From the IMG/VR virus record IMGVR_UViG_3300025137_000099, positions 1 through 38,591 of that record: a stretch of 38,591 bases of DNA, one strand, 5' to 3'. This stretch comes from a virus. The notes beneath the pieces are model-generated. The model searched no databases. It was not told the DNA's origin and saw nothing but the letters and a program-made list of their open reading frames with translations. Shown piece by piece: positions 1-8,414 of the stretch (the stretch's first letter is position 1; every line of letters begins with the position of its first letter). The position numbers and the translations under genes are program-made.

Positions 1-25
1 TGTGTCCTTATGTACTATTTTTATA

Positions 26-700
26 TTATGCTGGAGCTATTGCTAAAAATAATGCTCCACTACTTGTAGCATTAGAGGCAAAAGTGGCTGTAATCGTGGC
101 AGTCTGAGCGGTTGCAAAGTTTCCCGAGGCAAAAGAAGATCGCACGCTCTCAAACGGTCCCTCGTCACTACCTTCAGTTAAATTTTCCGTCCAACTTGTG
201 CCACCGTCATTGTGAAGGACAGCGGCTATAACTATGCCTCCAGCAGACACAGACATGTCTGATGTCACCGAACTTGTGTTTGCCCCAGTGCTATGTTCTT
301 TCGTGGCTGTGACATCACCTACTTCCCCATCGACGGATGCCGTATCAATACTTGCCCGGCCCGGTGCAGAAGACCAAGTGGCGATTACGTCGCCTGTTGT
401 CGCCCCGCTAACGTCGGCTCGGGCAATTTTAAACATTGAAACACCTGGTTCTCCAGTGCCTGTCCCATCAATCTTGGTAGCTGCCTCACCTTCCACCGTA
501 CAACTGGCCGCCGCGTTGGCAGAACCGCCACCACCTTGAACTGATACAATAATAAATTCATCCCCCGCAGGACCGAGGGATACTCCTGAAGCAGTCATCG
601 CCGTTCCGGGTGCGGTACTTGTCGTCACGGATCGCCACGTCACAGTCAGTGGGCTGCTGCCAGCACTTGAAAATAATACTTGAGGAGACCATAGAGGCAT
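26..700 (-). CDS. Putative virion protein, beta-rich (224 aa)
   Basis: The frame is complete, starting at ATG 700 and ending with TAA at 26-28. The protein is rich in Gly, Ala, Ser and Thr, has few charged residues and no membrane segment, and ends in GALFLAIAPA. This looks like a beta-sheet virion or fibre-associated protein. Its start overlaps the stop of the preceding fibre-like gene by one base (TAATG), so it is probably translationally coupled and part of the late operon. I do not recognise a named family. The structural role is inferred from position and composition only. An AAGGACA motif just left of it, at the window edge, suggests another gene starts immediately outside. Confidence 0.7.
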   Translation of the reverse strand: MPLWSPQVLFSSAGSSPLTVTWRSVTTSTAPGTAMTASGVSLGPAGDEFIIVSVQGGGGSANAAASCTVEGEAATKIDGTGTGEPGVSMFKIARADVSGATTGDVIATWSSAPGRASIDTASVDGEVGDVTATKEHSTGANTSSVTSDMSVSAGGIVIAAVLHNDGGTSWTENLTEGSDEGPFESVRSSFASGNFATAQTATITATFASNATSSGALFLAIAPA

Positions 701-2172
701 TATGAAAACGCCAACTGAGCAGCACCCAACTGAATGGAGCCACTCGCTTTTACCACATACGGCACAATATCAACTGCATTAGCTGCCGTGGAAATTGTTA
801 GCCCCGCTCCTCCCGCTGTTTCGTAGTCTGTTCCCAAAGCAAGTGTCCTGCTTCCTGTGCCGTCTTGAATAATTACAATAAAACCACTCTGTCCTACCGC
901 TTCCGTGGAAGGATTGGCAAAAGTAACCGCAGCGCCAAACGTCAGAATAAAGTTCTGGTGAGTCTGGAAATCAAGAACTGTGCTTCCAGAGATCGAGGCC
1001 GTTTGTGTAGACCCAATCGCCGCATGGCTGAAGTTGGTTAGCTGGTTCTCGTCAATTGAGAATGCCACATTAGTGCCAACTGTTGACCCCTGACCAAATA
1101 CAAGGTCATCAGCGGAATCGTCTAGCCCTATGTAAAAGTCTTGAGCGTTCCCATCAAATACGACCTTGGTGTCAACTTCTGCCCCGTCACCTATCGTCAC
1201 AGAGTCATCGTCTAAAGTGATGATTGAGTTTGTGCCTACTGCCGAACCAACTCCTACTACAAACTTGTCAACTGAATCATCCAGACCCACATAGAAGTCC
1301 TTCGCGTTGCCGTCGTAGACAATCTTGGTATCAACCGCCGCGCCGTCTCCAATCGTAACAGCATCATCATCTATCGTCATGATACCGTTTGTTCCAACGG
1401 TGGAGCCCACGCCGACAACAAGTTTATCTTCGCTATCGTCTAGGCCCACGTAGAAGTCTTTCGCGTTGCCGTTATAAACAAGTTTTGTGTCTTCAGCAGT
1501 GCCGTCACCTATAGTGACCGCCGCCGCTGGGAACACTACGGCTTGGTTTTCATCAATAGATAGGGCAGGTGTAGTGCCGACAGCAGTGCCCAATCCTATG
1601 ACGAGGTCATCTGCGGAGTCATCCAATCCAATGTAATAGTCCTGTGCGTTGCCGTCGAAGACGATCTTCGTGTCTTCAGCAGTGCCGTCACCTATCCGTA
1701 GAGCGTCAGACACGTAAAGACTTGCAAAGGCGTCCACAACAGCCGCGCCACCTCCTGCGCCGTCGCAAAACACAACAGCCGTATGGCCATTAGGGATGGT
1801 TATATTAGCACCAGAACCTTGCGATATAATCGCAGAATAGGGTCCACTAGAACCAGAATCCGTTGTTGCATTTATAAAAATAAAATATGCCGTTGTCGTA
1901 TTGGGTGCCACGGTAACCGTATTGTTAGCCCCAAGTGCGCCCGTAAACTTAATGACACGAAACATACCGTCTTGAAGGTTCTCGGTGCCTGCACCAGGAG
2001 ATGCTTCGCGAACCGTCAGAGTGTGCGTAGTGCCAGATAGTCCAACAGCCTTGAAGGATGCTACCCGGTCCAGAAGGTCTAGGTTATGATTGGTAGTTGT
2101 TCCCCATGCGCCAGACTGTTCGCCAGAGCCAATTTTTTCAATACCAAAATTTGTTGTAAATGAAGATGCCAT
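700..2172 (-). CDS. Tail-fibre-like protein with four internal repeats (490 aa)
   Basis: The N-terminus (about residues 10-40, with GSGEQSGAWGTTTNHNLDLL) resembles the start of many marine phage fibre or appendage proteins. Residues about 160-378 are four tandem copies of a roughly 53-60 residue unit with the pattern IGDGTAEDTK, (D/N)GNA(Q/K)D(F/Y)Y(I/V)GLDDS, (L/F)V(I/F/V)G and VGT. The C-terminal 110 residues are beta-rich. A likely role is a trimeric appendage that contacts the host surface. An AAGGACAG ribosome binding site precedes the ATG. The repeat number is the kind of feature that changes by recombination between copies. The receptor is unknown. Confidence 0.75.
   Translation of the reverse strand: MASSFTTNFGIEKIGSGEQSGAWGTTTNHNLDLLDRVASFKAVGLSGTTHTLTVREASPGAGTENLQDGMFRVIKFTGALGANNTVTVAPNTTTAYFIFINATTDSGSSGPYSAIISQGSGANITIPNGHTAVVFCDGAGGGAAVVDAFASLYVSDALRIGDGTAEDTKIVFDGNAQDYYIGLDDSADDLVIGLGTAVGTTPALSIDENQAVVFPAAAVTIGDGTAEDTKLVYNGNAKDFYVGLDDSEDKLVVGVGSTVGTNGIMTIDDDAVTIGDGAAVDTKIVYDGNAKDFYVGLDDSVDKFVVGVGSAVGTNSIITLDDDSVTIGDGAEVDTKVVFDGNAQDFYIGLDDSADDLVFGQGSTVGTNVAFSIDENQLTNFSHAAIGSTQTASISGSTVLDFQTHQNFILTFGAAVTFANPSTEAVGQSGFIVIIQDGTGSRTLALGTDYETAGGAGLTISTAANAVDIVPYVVKASGSIQLGAAQLAFS
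1041..1695 (-). repeat. Four in-frame tandem repeats within the fibre-like gene
   Basis: Four coding repeats of about 160-180 bp encode the units IGDGT(A)EDTK...GLDDS...VGT. The two middle copies are closest to each other (both have GNAKDFYVGLDDS). The outer two share GNAQD(Y/F)YIGLDDSADDLV. This nesting suggests internal duplication followed by divergence. Confidence 0.85.
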
Positions 2173-2182
2173 TATTCTGTCC

Positions 2183-2644
2183 TTATGCTGCTATTTGTGT
2201 CCAAGTAGGTGTTTGGGACGCATTAATTTCTGTAAACCCAGATGTCTGTGACTCATCAATTTGATCCCAAATTAATACAGTGTTAACCAAACCCGCAGCA
2301 GACACTCCTTCTACAGTAAATTTAAAGTTAATTTGTACTGATCCTATCGCACTTGCCGCAGAAACTCCAGATGGAGAAAGAATAGAGTTTGTAATAAAGG
2401 ACGGAGATCCTATCGCGCTGGCGGCAGATACTCCCGTAACCGCCACAACAGCCTTACCTGATACGGTAGGACTTCCTATCGCGCTGGCGGCAGAAACACC
2501 TGTAACGCTTACGGATACAGGAAGACTTATTACCACTGAACCTACGGCGCTGGCGGCAGAAACACCTGTAACTTCTACGGGAAGTGGACTATTCCAAGCC
2601 CCGGAGTTCCAAGTACTTCTATCCCAGCCAGTGATTAAGGCCAT
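2183..2644 (-). CDS. Repeat-containing putative tail or fibre protein (153 aa)
   Basis: The N-terminus is Trp-rich (WDRSTWNSGAWNS). It is followed by five copies of a motif close to TGVSAASAIGS. The first four are spaced exactly 22 residues apart (Gly 27, 49, 71, 93) and the last is at Gly 113. The C-terminal tail, WDQIDESQTSGFTEI, has further Trp and Gln residues. Proteins of this plan occur among marine phage tail genes in my knowledge of the group, but no function is established. The gene sits between the fibre-like gene and a conserved structural gene and starts within the same operon, overlapping the stop of its upstream neighbour by one base. Confidence 0.7.
   Translation of the reverse strand: MALITGWDRSTWNSGAWNSPLPVEVTGVSAASAVGSVVISLPVSVSVTGVSAASAIGSPTVSGKAVVAVTGVSAASAIGSPSFITNSILSPSGVSAASAIGSVQINFKFTVEGVSAAGLVNTVLIWDQIDESQTSGFTEINASQTPTWTQIAA
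2294..2572 (-). repeat. 66-bp coding repeats, five copies of a VSAASAIGS unit
   Basis: On the plus strand the copies share the complement pattern cctatcgcgctggcggca. Four copies are spaced by 66 bp and a fifth is shorter. The near-identity of the bases in adjacent copies indicates recent duplication. Confidence 0.85.
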
Positions 2645-3153
2645 TAGGCAATCCTAATAACTGCATTGTTAGCGTCATTTGCAGGGTACTGAATAGTAAA
2701 ATCACCCGCGCTAGACGATTTGTCTCCACCAAAATTAATAACCGCTATCGCCGGATCCGCTGCATGATTAGTAGTAGAACCCGTACCTGCTGAAGAAAGC
2801 GTTGAATTATAAATCAAAGCTCCTCTAGCACTCGAAATCGTAGAAGACGAAAACGTAGTATCTGCAAAATCTACAAACGCGGTAGGTACAGAAGAACTGT
2901 TGTCGGCAAGACCAATGGTTACACTAGATAACGCTGCACCTCCAGCGGAGTAGTTCGTCCCTGAAACTTCGTTACCCGTAGTGTACCCGGTAGTATCCGC
3001 GTCAATAGAGGAACTGTTTGTAAACATGGCTACTTTAAGAGTGTCCGCAGATATTGCACTAGATCCTGTTCTAGTGTGAGCCGTTAAAAAATGTATCCCA
3101 GCAAGTATTTCACGTTTAAAAGTTCCGCACATTGCGGATGAACCAACGGCCAT
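2644..3153 (-). CDS. Conserved phage structural protein (169 aa)
   Basis: The sequence contains LKVAMFTNSSSIDADTTGYT, NEVSGTNYSAGG, ARGALIYNS and INFGGDKSSSAGDFTIQ. I recognise these as the signature of a small protein conserved in the structural region of many marine phages. Its precise role is not known to me, possibly tail completion or decoration. A strong AAGGAGG ribosome binding site, inside the 3' end of the preceding gene, supports the ATG at 3153. The alternative Met at residue 8 has no such site. The stop and start overlap as TAATG on the upstream side. Confidence 0.75.
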   Translation of the reverse strand: MAVGSSAMCGTFKREILAGIHFLTAHTRTGSSAISADTLKVAMFTNSSSIDADTTGYTTGNEVSGTNYSAGGAALSSVTIGLADNSSSVPTAFVDFADTTFSSSTISSARGALIYNSTLSSAGTGSTTNHAADPAIAVINFGGDKSSSAGDFTIQYPANDANNAVIRIA

Positions 3154-3443
3154 TACAACCTCCTTATAATCTCGGCCATGTCCTCATGGCCTTGTTGTTT
3201 TAGAAGAGCCCAGATAGTTGTTCTCTCGCTTTGGGCCATTCTCTCCATATACGAGATCAGAATCGCTTTTAGCTTATCTCTGTGTGCAAGAGCCTGCTCT
3301 TTAATAACGGGTGGTGCTGTATCAGAAACAACCATAATCTTGTTCATGGCCATCTCGGCCATCTCTTCAGGAGAATGACCTCTGTTCGTAGAAGTAAAGA
3401 CGAAGGGATCTGCAATTGCGGTGGCTGAGTCACTATCAAACAT
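3153..3443 (-). CDS. Conserved small phage protein of the tail region (96 aa)
   Basis: A small, mostly helical, Met-rich protein carrying EEMAEMAMNKIMVVSDTAPP and ending in MAEIIRRL. The VSDTAPPVIKEQA segment is a pattern I associate with a conserved protein of unknown function between adaptor and tail genes of marine phages. Its last codons (AGG AGG TTG) double as the ribosome binding site of the next gene. Start and stop overlap those of its neighbours by one base. Confidence 0.7.
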   Translation of the reverse strand: MFDSDSATAIADPFVFTSTNRGHSPEEMAEMAMNKIMVVSDTAPPVIKEQALAHRDKLKAILISYMERMAQSERTTIWALLKQQGHEDMAEIIRRL

Positions 3444-4087
3444 TATGAAACATCCCTTCTAAGACGATCATAACGATATTGATCTCTTGTCTGAAGTCCC
3501 TCACCCAAGTTCTTAATCCATTGAAGAGATTCTTGAAATCTTCCGTTATACAGCTGCAAAAGGTCTGCCTCGCCTTTCATGAAAGTATACGCCTCAACGA
3601 GACTTCCGTACAAAAGAGCCAATTCTGCATTATCTCCTAGATAGCTGGTTCCGCTTGCCGCTGTTGTTATGGAAGTTGGGCGATAGAAATAGTGAAGCTC
3701 CATTGTATAAACCTGATCGGGCGCAGGCGCCAATAAGAAACTATCGTTATCCCAATCAGCGTAATACACAGGCGTTCCCGTAGTCGCTGAATTCGGCGTG
3801 AAATCTTGAAGCATCGTAACTTGTTTATACAACAAAAATTTATTTTCTGAACTACTGATCACGCTCAAGGAGTTTTGAGAAAGAAAATCAGAAGGCTTCG
3901 ACAGATACTTATTTCCTATGGATGTTGATCCTGTAGAGTTCTTCCTGAATACATCTAGTTGCGCCTCTTTCAGTATGCGCTCTTCCGCGTTTAAAATAAA
4001 ACGAGGAAGCTGACTCACAAACGTGGTCTCTGTATTCTGCGTGTAATCCTGTATCGCTGTTTTCAACGTGGTAAAAGTATAAGCCAT
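3443..4087 (-). CDS. Head-tail adaptor-like protein (214 aa)
   Basis: The sequence includes YTFTTLKTAIQDYTQ, FILNAEERILKEAQLDVFRK, a central beta region (VYYADWDNDSFLLAPAPDQ) and a helical C-terminus (ELALLYGSLVEAYTFMKGEADLL). This plan matches the adaptor or tail-tube-like proteins found next to portal-type connectors in short-tailed phages. The assignment is by remembered pattern, not a search. I chose ATG 4087 rather than the GTG at 4096, because the GTG lies inside the upstream gene and ATG-AYTFTTL gives the familiar start. Confidence 0.7.
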   Translation of the reverse strand: MAYTFTTLKTAIQDYTQNTETTFVSQLPRFILNAEERILKEAQLDVFRKNSTGSTSIGNKYLSKPSDFLSQNSLSVISSSENKFLLYKQVTMLQDFTPNSATTGTPVYYADWDNDSFLLAPAPDQVYTMELHYFYRPTSITTAASGTSYLGDNAELALLYGSLVEAYTFMKGEADLLQLYNGRFQESLQWIKNLGEGLQTRDQYRYDRLRRDVS

Positions 4088-4088
4088 T

Positions 4089-4592
4089 CTATGCACTCAC
4101 CGTAACGGGACCAGCGGATGCAATGCCACCCCCTCCTACCGTATTTCCAGAAGTTGCTGTCTCACCAGTCGCAGAAAAAGTGTACGTGTTATCATTAACC
4201 TTAGTAATTGAGTAACCAGATGCAGATTGCACAGTTGAAGCGGTAAAGCCATCAAACGCTTCAATAGACCGAAATCTAACGGTATCTCCAGTAGAACGAC
4301 CATGATTAGGTTCCGTGACAGTAATTGTTGCGGTTCCACTGGTTCCAGACTTGAAAGGGTTAAACTTCAAAAGAACCGTAACAGCCGGTTCAGAACGATC
4401 TGGGCGGCTGATCCGCAAAGCCTGCGGGTCCGCTCTAACTCTTCTAGGAGATAGTTGAGGCTGCTTGGCCTCGTATTCGTCCCTTCCAACGAGAGCATTA
4501 TTCCACTCTTTTATCATATTGGTAAGTTTATATGCTCTTCCAGAACGATCTGAAATTCCAAGAGCATACTTTCCTGAAGCATATCTAGCCAT
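4089..4592 (-). CDS. Conserved phage protein, probable virion component (167 aa)
   Basis: The N-terminal 60 residues carry ARYASGKYALGISDRSGRAY and WNNALVGRDEYEAKQPQLSP. I recognise this as a conserved segment next to adaptor genes in marine phages. The C-terminal part from about residue 75 is a beta-rich domain (TATITVTEPNHGRSTGDTVRF) resembling Ig-like or ubiquitin-activating-fold repeats of virion proteins. It is likely structural but unassigned. Its start overlaps the stop of the 4592-5494 gene by one base. Confidence 0.65.
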   Translation of the reverse strand: MARYASGKYALGISDRSGRAYKLTNMIKEWNNALVGRDEYEAKQPQLSPRRVRADPQALRISRPDRSEPAVTVLLKFNPFKSGTSGTATITVTEPNHGRSTGDTVRFRSIEAFDGFTASTVQSASGYSITKVNDNTYTFSATGETATSGNTVGGGGIASAGPVTVSA

Positions 4593-5494
4593 TACGTGAC
4601 ACTCAACGAACTGTAACTAGGAACAAGACGAAGAGGTACTCGTTCACCATCTTCTGAAGCCGCTCTGTAGAACTCTTCTTCGTATATATCTTTAAGAACC
4701 CCTATTCTGTCCGGGGCTCTTTTAACAGAAAGATAGTATGATAGTCCCGCAACTAAACACGGAAGAAATCTAAAAGGAACATCCGCATCATTTGTAGAAG
4801 CATCAACATCTTCTATTCTTCTAATCCTGTAATATATAAGTTGATCAGTAGAATTCTCTGGCGCAGGCCATACGGTAATTGTCGGAGTTATCTGACGGTC
4901 AACAAAGAATTGAGTGGGTCGGCCCTGTGTAGTTTTGTCTGGTATGCTTAGATAATCCTGACGGCCAATACGAGTGACTCCGATATCGGTTCCTGAACGC
5001 CTTATCACAGCCTCAAGAACGTCTACCGTTGATTGAGTGTCCGCTAGACTAGCCGCAGAAGTAACAGTGGTTGCTGCGGCACTTGTCGCACCTGTAATCA
5101 CTTCTGTAGCAACGAAAATACCTACAGGGACAGTTATGGTTAATGATGTTGCTGTAGGCTTGGTAATAACGGAAGCCACCGCCGCGCTGGTTCCTCCGCT
5201 AATCGATTCCCCAACAGAGAAATTAGCAGAAGCTGCAACAACCAGCGTAATTGTTCCAATAGGATATGTTGAGATTGCAGAAGATGAGGATAGCCGAGCA
5301 AAATTAAGAGTCTTCTCCTCAACCGTCCATAAATTAAGACCTCTGTTTGCCCATTCTGCAAATAAGAGGTTTAAAGATCTTCGAGCGGTAGCCGCATCGT
5401 ATCCAGTGCGAAACTCAAGTCCACATCTCTCAAACGCCTCTTCAATGGCATCCGACATGTTCAAGTTAAAGTCAGCGGAACCTGAAGTAGCCAT
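4592..5494 (-). CDS. Tail adaptor/accessory-like protein with inserted beta domain (300 aa)
   Basis: The protein has a helical N-terminus (IEEAFERCGLEFRTGYDAAT, RRSLNLLFAEWANRGLNLW), a core with TRIGRQDYLSIPDKTTQGRP and FFVDRQ...WPAPE, and a C-terminus with DVPFRFLPCLVAGLSYYLSV and KRAPDR. This is the pattern of head-completion or tail-accessory proteins of P22-like and marine short-tailed phages. Residues about 80-150 are an Ala/Thr/Val/Ser-rich stretch that interrupts the otherwise recognisable fold and looks like an inserted low-complexity beta domain. It probably joins the connector to the tail. The role is inferred. Confidence 0.7.
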   Translation of the reverse strand: MATSGSADFNLNMSDAIEEAFERCGLEFRTGYDAATARRSLNLLFAEWANRGLNLWTVEEKTLNFARLSSSSAISTYPIGTITLVVAASANFSVGESISGGTSAAVASVITKPTATSLTITVPVGIFVATEVITGATSAAATTVTSAASLADTQSTVDVLEAVIRRSGTDIGVTRIGRQDYLSIPDKTTQGRPTQFFVDRQITPTITVWPAPENSTDQLIYYRIRRIEDVDASTNDADVPFRFLPCLVAGLSYYLSVKRAPDRIGVLKDIYEEEFYRAASEDGERVPLRLVPSYSSLSVT

Positions 5495-5499
5495 GCTGA

Positions 5500-5904
5500 T
5501 TAGTATTCCTTAATACAGTAGATAACTACAGAGTAAGTGTCTCCGCTGCTATGCCCCACAGTAGTTAACTGAATATCTCCGGTTTTTCCTCCAGAAGCTG
5601 CAACATTAGGTAATCCGCTAATGTCTGAGTAATCCAGAGTGTCTGAGTAGTCGGCAGGTAATTCTACAGCGATAACATCTGTAGATGCATCCCAAAGTAG
5701 CTTTACACCCATTCCGGCAGTAGAGAAGGAAACTTTCTGTAGGCGAACCCCAGTGCAAGAAGTGCCATCTGCTCGGTCAGATAGTGCGGACACATCAACC
5801 TTAACAACCGCTGATTCTCCAGTTCCATCACTTGTGTTCGTACAATAGATAACAGCAGATCTTGCTCCATCTATTACCGTAGTCGCTGTTACAGCATCTG
5901 CCAT
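5500..5904 (-). CDS. Conserved small structural protein (134 aa)
   Basis: The sequence contains DGARSAVIYCTNTSDGTGES, SALSDRADGTSCTGVRLQK, LLWDASTDVIAVELPAD and TTVGHSSGDTYSVVIYCIK. These motifs are familiar from a conserved protein near the capsid genes of marine phages. It is all-beta in character and may decorate the head or neck. A hairpin (5933-5953) lies between it and the upstream gene. Confidence 0.7.
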   Translation of the reverse strand: MADAVTATTVIDGARSAVIYCTNTSDGTGESAVVKVDVSALSDRADGTSCTGVRLQKVSFSTAGMGVKLLWDASTDVIAVELPADYSDTLDYSDISGLPNVAASGGKTGDIQLTTVGHSSGDTYSVVIYCIKEY

Positions 5905-5932
5905 ATCTGGCTCCTTCTACATAAGTAAAGAA

Positions 5933-5953
5933 CGGGGAGGAAAACCCCCCCGC
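5933..5953 (-). terminator. GC-rich hairpin after the 5962-6690 gene
   Basis: CGGGGAGG and CCCCCCCCG pair around an A-rich loop with one mismatch. On the minus strand the stem is followed by TTCTTTA. It may terminate transcription partially or protect the mRNA 3' end of the abundant capsid transcripts. A similar hairpin follows the capsid gene at 6805-6826. Confidence 0.5.
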
Positions 5954-5961
5954 CTAAACTA

Positions 5962-6690
5962 TTAGCCATTGTTAAAATCAACATTCATACCCGTGATACG
6001 AATCCAGATTTTACCCGCTGTGTATGCCGCATTCGTTGCATCACCCTGAACCAGATAAATGAACTTCTTGGACAACGCCGCCATCACGGCTCCTGCGTCA
6101 ACCGAGTTATAGTAACCCAGAGTAAGGTCACCGTTGTTCATCATCTGTGTACCGGAAGCAACCGCTGCACCAGAAGCCGTTGTTCCCGTAGCAGAAATAT
6201 CCACGTTAATATCAGGATCACCACCTGTCGGGACCTCAACGCAACCAAACTCAAGAAGAATAGGGATACCGTTAACTTCTTTTGTCAGTTCTGCAATATA
6301 GGCATTTGCATCTGTGCCGTTACCGATAATCCGGTCTCCAGTAGCAGAGCCGTCAAAACCACCGTGGAGGTCAATAAGAATCGATGTAACAATAGTGCCA
6401 CCCATTTTATTAACGAAGGTGTTGATAGAAGCATCTGGGATACCAGAACCATGAGTGTTAGGAGTGATACCAAAAATAGTCGCTCCTGTATCTAAACTAG
6501 CATTGTTCGCTCCAGCGGCGGTAGCCGTTCCAGAAAAACCGTTTGTATCGACAATGTTGTTGATACCAGAAGTAGCAACCGTTTGAACCTCAAACTGTTT
6601 TTGAGTTACCGTTCCAGTGGTGGCATTTGTTGTAATCTGCTGAAACCCGTTTTGAGAACGGACGGGACCGCTAAAAGTTGTATTCGCCAT
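5962..6690 (-). CDS. Putative virion protein (242 aa)
   Basis: The protein starts MANTTFSGPVRSQNGFQQI, a start I associate with capsid-adjacent proteins of marine phages. It is rich in Gly, Thr and Asn with predicted beta structure. A clear AAGGAGG ribosome binding site precedes the ATG. It lies between the major capsid protein and the adaptor genes and is flanked on both sides by stem-loops, consistent with high and separately tuned expression. Function as a minor capsid or fibre component is inferred. Confidence 0.7.
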   Translation of the reverse strand: MANTTFSGPVRSQNGFQQITTNATTGTVTQKQFEVQTVATSGINNIVDTNGFSGTATAAGANNASLDTGATIFGITPNTHGSGIPDASINTFVNKMGGTIVTSILIDLHGGFDGSATGDRIIGNGTDANAYIAELTKEVNGIPILLEFGCVEVPTGGDPDINVDISATGTTASGAAVASGTQMMNNGDLTLGYYNSVDAGAVMAALSKKFIYLVQGDATNAAYTAGKIWIRITGMNVDFNNG

Positions 6691-6804
6691 TTTAAAATCC
6701 TCCTTACGAAAGGTTTCGCCCTAGAGTCTCCGTAAGCGTCTGCTGGGGCAGTCGCTAGGGCCAGTGCATCCCAGATTGTCTCTGTAACCATCATTCGATA
6801 AAGA

Positions 6805-6826
6805 GAGGGGGGTATAAACCCCCCTC
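6805..6826 (-). terminator. Perfect 8-bp stem hairpin after the major capsid gene
   Basis: GAGGGGGG and CCCCCCTC enclose a TATAAA loop a few bases beyond the capsid stop codon at 6834. On the minus strand it is followed by TCTTTAT. It is consistent with a weak terminator or an RNA-stabilising hairpin. The 110 bp between it and the next start hold no convincing gene. Confidence 0.6.
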
Positions 6827-6833
6827 ACTAAAA

Positions 6834-7742
6834 TCACGCTCCAGGCGATCCGAATACACAACGTGGATCGGAGAAACCGAAACTGTAACGCTCACGAGCT
6901 TTGTAGCGAACATTGCCAGTATCGAAGTCACCTTCCATTTTAGTCGTAATCGGAAGACGCTCAAAGTGAACAAACCCTCGAGGAGCATCCGTCTTAATGA
7001 AGAATGCGTCCGTATCCGTGAGGTAGTGGTTAACGACATAACCCTGCGGAAGCATACCCATGTTCCGCGTAGCGTTAATATCGTTATCCGCAGATCCCGG
7101 ACGGAGAGTTGATTCAAGCAGACGATCCGCTACAAACTGCAATGCAGGTGGAACGATCATCTTCAATCCACGAACAGACACTTTGAGGCCGCGCTCATCA
7201 ACGAAGGCTGAGATGTCGATGAGAGAGTTTTCAAGGCTCGTCTCATTGAGGTCTGCCGCCGTAGACAGTTCGTTACGAAGAGTGCTACCACCGGCCAGAG
7301 GATGGTCTGTAGCGCAAAGCTCTTTTCCATCACCACCCGTAACGGTGCTATCAAAAGCATTGTTCAAGACCGCCGCCGCTTTCACCTGTTTGGTGTTAGC
7401 CATGCTGCGAGCAAGTGCCTTTGTGTAACGAGACGCCAAACGATCATAAAGATTGTCTTCAATAGCTTCTTCCGTAATGGAGAAAGCTAAAGCAATCGTT
7501 TCCATCGTGTAACGTGCCGTATACGCCTCTTGAGCGTCATCGAATGAAACTGCCGAACCTTCTGATTTTACTGGTGCCGAGCCAAAGCCAGACAGCATTA
7601 CTTCCTCTTCAAAAGCTCGATCTGAAGATTCCGAATCAAAAATTTCTGCATGTTCCGCGTCATACCTAGCATACTCAAGGCCAAAAAGGGCATTGAGGCC
7701 AGGCTCTAGCTCTTTAGCTAGCTGTGCTCTTGAAATAGCCAT
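6834..7742 (-). CDS. Major capsid protein, Mu gpT-like/HK97-fold (302 aa)
   Basis: Length, position downstream of scaffold and upstream of adaptor genes, and motifs FDDAQEAYTARYTMETIALAF, SITEEAIEDNLYDRLASRYT, ATDHPLAGG and a C-terminal RYSFGFSDPR fit the Mu-T-like branch of HK97-fold major capsid proteins. The N-terminus MAISRAQLAKELEPGLNALF is typical for that branch. There is no long N-terminal delta domain, which agrees with a separate scaffold gene at 8906-9802. A strong AAGGAGGT ribosome binding site precedes the ATG. This should be the most abundant virion protein. Confidence 0.85.
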   Translation of the reverse strand: MAISRAQLAKELEPGLNALFGLEYARYDAEHAEIFDSESSDRAFEEEVMLSGFGSAPVKSEGSAVSFDDAQEAYTARYTMETIALAFSITEEAIEDNLYDRLASRYTKALARSMANTKQVKAAAVLNNAFDSTVTGGDGKELCATDHPLAGGSTLRNELSTAADLNETSLENSLIDISAFVDERGLKVSVRGLKMIVPPALQFVADRLLESTLRPGSADNDINATRNMGMLPQGYVVNHYLTDTDAFFIKTDAPRGFVHFERLPITTKMEGDFDTGNVRYKARERYSFGFSDPRCVFGSPGA

Positions 7743-7756
7743 TTCTCAATACCTCC

Positions 7757-8401
7757 TTATACGCCAGTGGTTGAAGGCGTACCCGCAGCAATGGACCCAA
7801 CGGGTGCATTGAACGGATTGTTCAACCTAACGATTGCAGCAATACCCGCAGCAGTGAAGTCCTCATTTTCAGGATCTTCCATCCAACCCATAACTCGAAG
7901 AGTCAGAGTGTTGGTTGTTGCCAAGGTGCTAATAGCCAATCGGCCTAAAGAAAGACCTGTAGCGTCCGTCCCCGTAATGCCTGTAGAAGTGCTGGCATTC
8001 AAGAACACACTTGCTCTTGCATTTGCCTCACTGGTCCACGAAGCATCCGTAGCAATAGCGTAGAGCTGATTAGGATCATCTACGATAAATGCCTTTACAG
8101 GATGGTTGCTATCAGCGCCTGATCCGGGCCAATAGTTACTGAAGGTCGTTTTTCCAGTGACGCTAGAGACAAACTCACATCCTTGAAATACGCCTAGATG
8201 ACTGACAGTGCCACCAGCTGCATTAGCTGCGTGATCAATAAACCCAGAAGCAAGAGGAATAACCACCTGCCCATGGAAAATCTTGTCACTGTTGTCAGAC
8301 GCAATTTCGTATGGGGAATATCCCGTAACGCCAGTGGAATTAGTGGCACTGCCCAATTTGCTTATTGGGCGAAGGCCAAAGCTTCCATTAGAGTTAGCCA
8401 T
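7757..8401 (-). CDS. Capsid-associated (decoration-like) protein (214 aa)
   Basis: The sequence has FGLRPISKLGSATNSTGVTG near the N-terminus, then GCEFVSSVTGKTTFSNYW, AFIVDDPNQLYAIATDASWT and a C-terminal AGIAAIVRLNNPFNAP. I recognise this as a conserved marine phage protein directly upstream of the capsid gene. Its position between scaffold-side genes and capsid suggests a decoration or minor capsid protein. An AGGAG motif lies upstream of the ATG. Confidence 0.75.
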   Translation of the reverse strand: MANSNGSFGLRPISKLGSATNSTGVTGYSPYEIASDNSDKIFHGQVVIPLASGFIDHAANAAGGTVSHLGVFQGCEFVSSVTGKTTFSNYWPGSGADSNHPVKAFIVDDPNQLYAIATDASWTSEANARASVFLNASTSTGITGTDATGLSLGRLAISTLATTNTLTLRVMGWMEDPENEDFTAAGIAAIVRLNNPFNAPVGSIAAGTPSTTGV

Positions 8402-8414
8402 ATTTTATTTACTC

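Noticed and set aside
1041-1695. Regularly spaced repeats as a CRISPR array
   Set aside because: The repeats are in frame and encode protein units with no unique spacers. No cas genes are present.
5037-5513. 158-codon plus-strand frame antisense to the adaptor-like gene
   Set aside because: Its Ala/Thr/Val-rich sequence mirrors the low-complexity insert on the other strand, it lacks a ribosome site and sits in a solid minus-strand operon.
6606-6794. Leftward frame overlapping the gap before the 5962-6690 gene
   Set aside because: Most of it overlaps the start of that gene in another frame, and composition is unlike its neighbours. No clear ribosome site.
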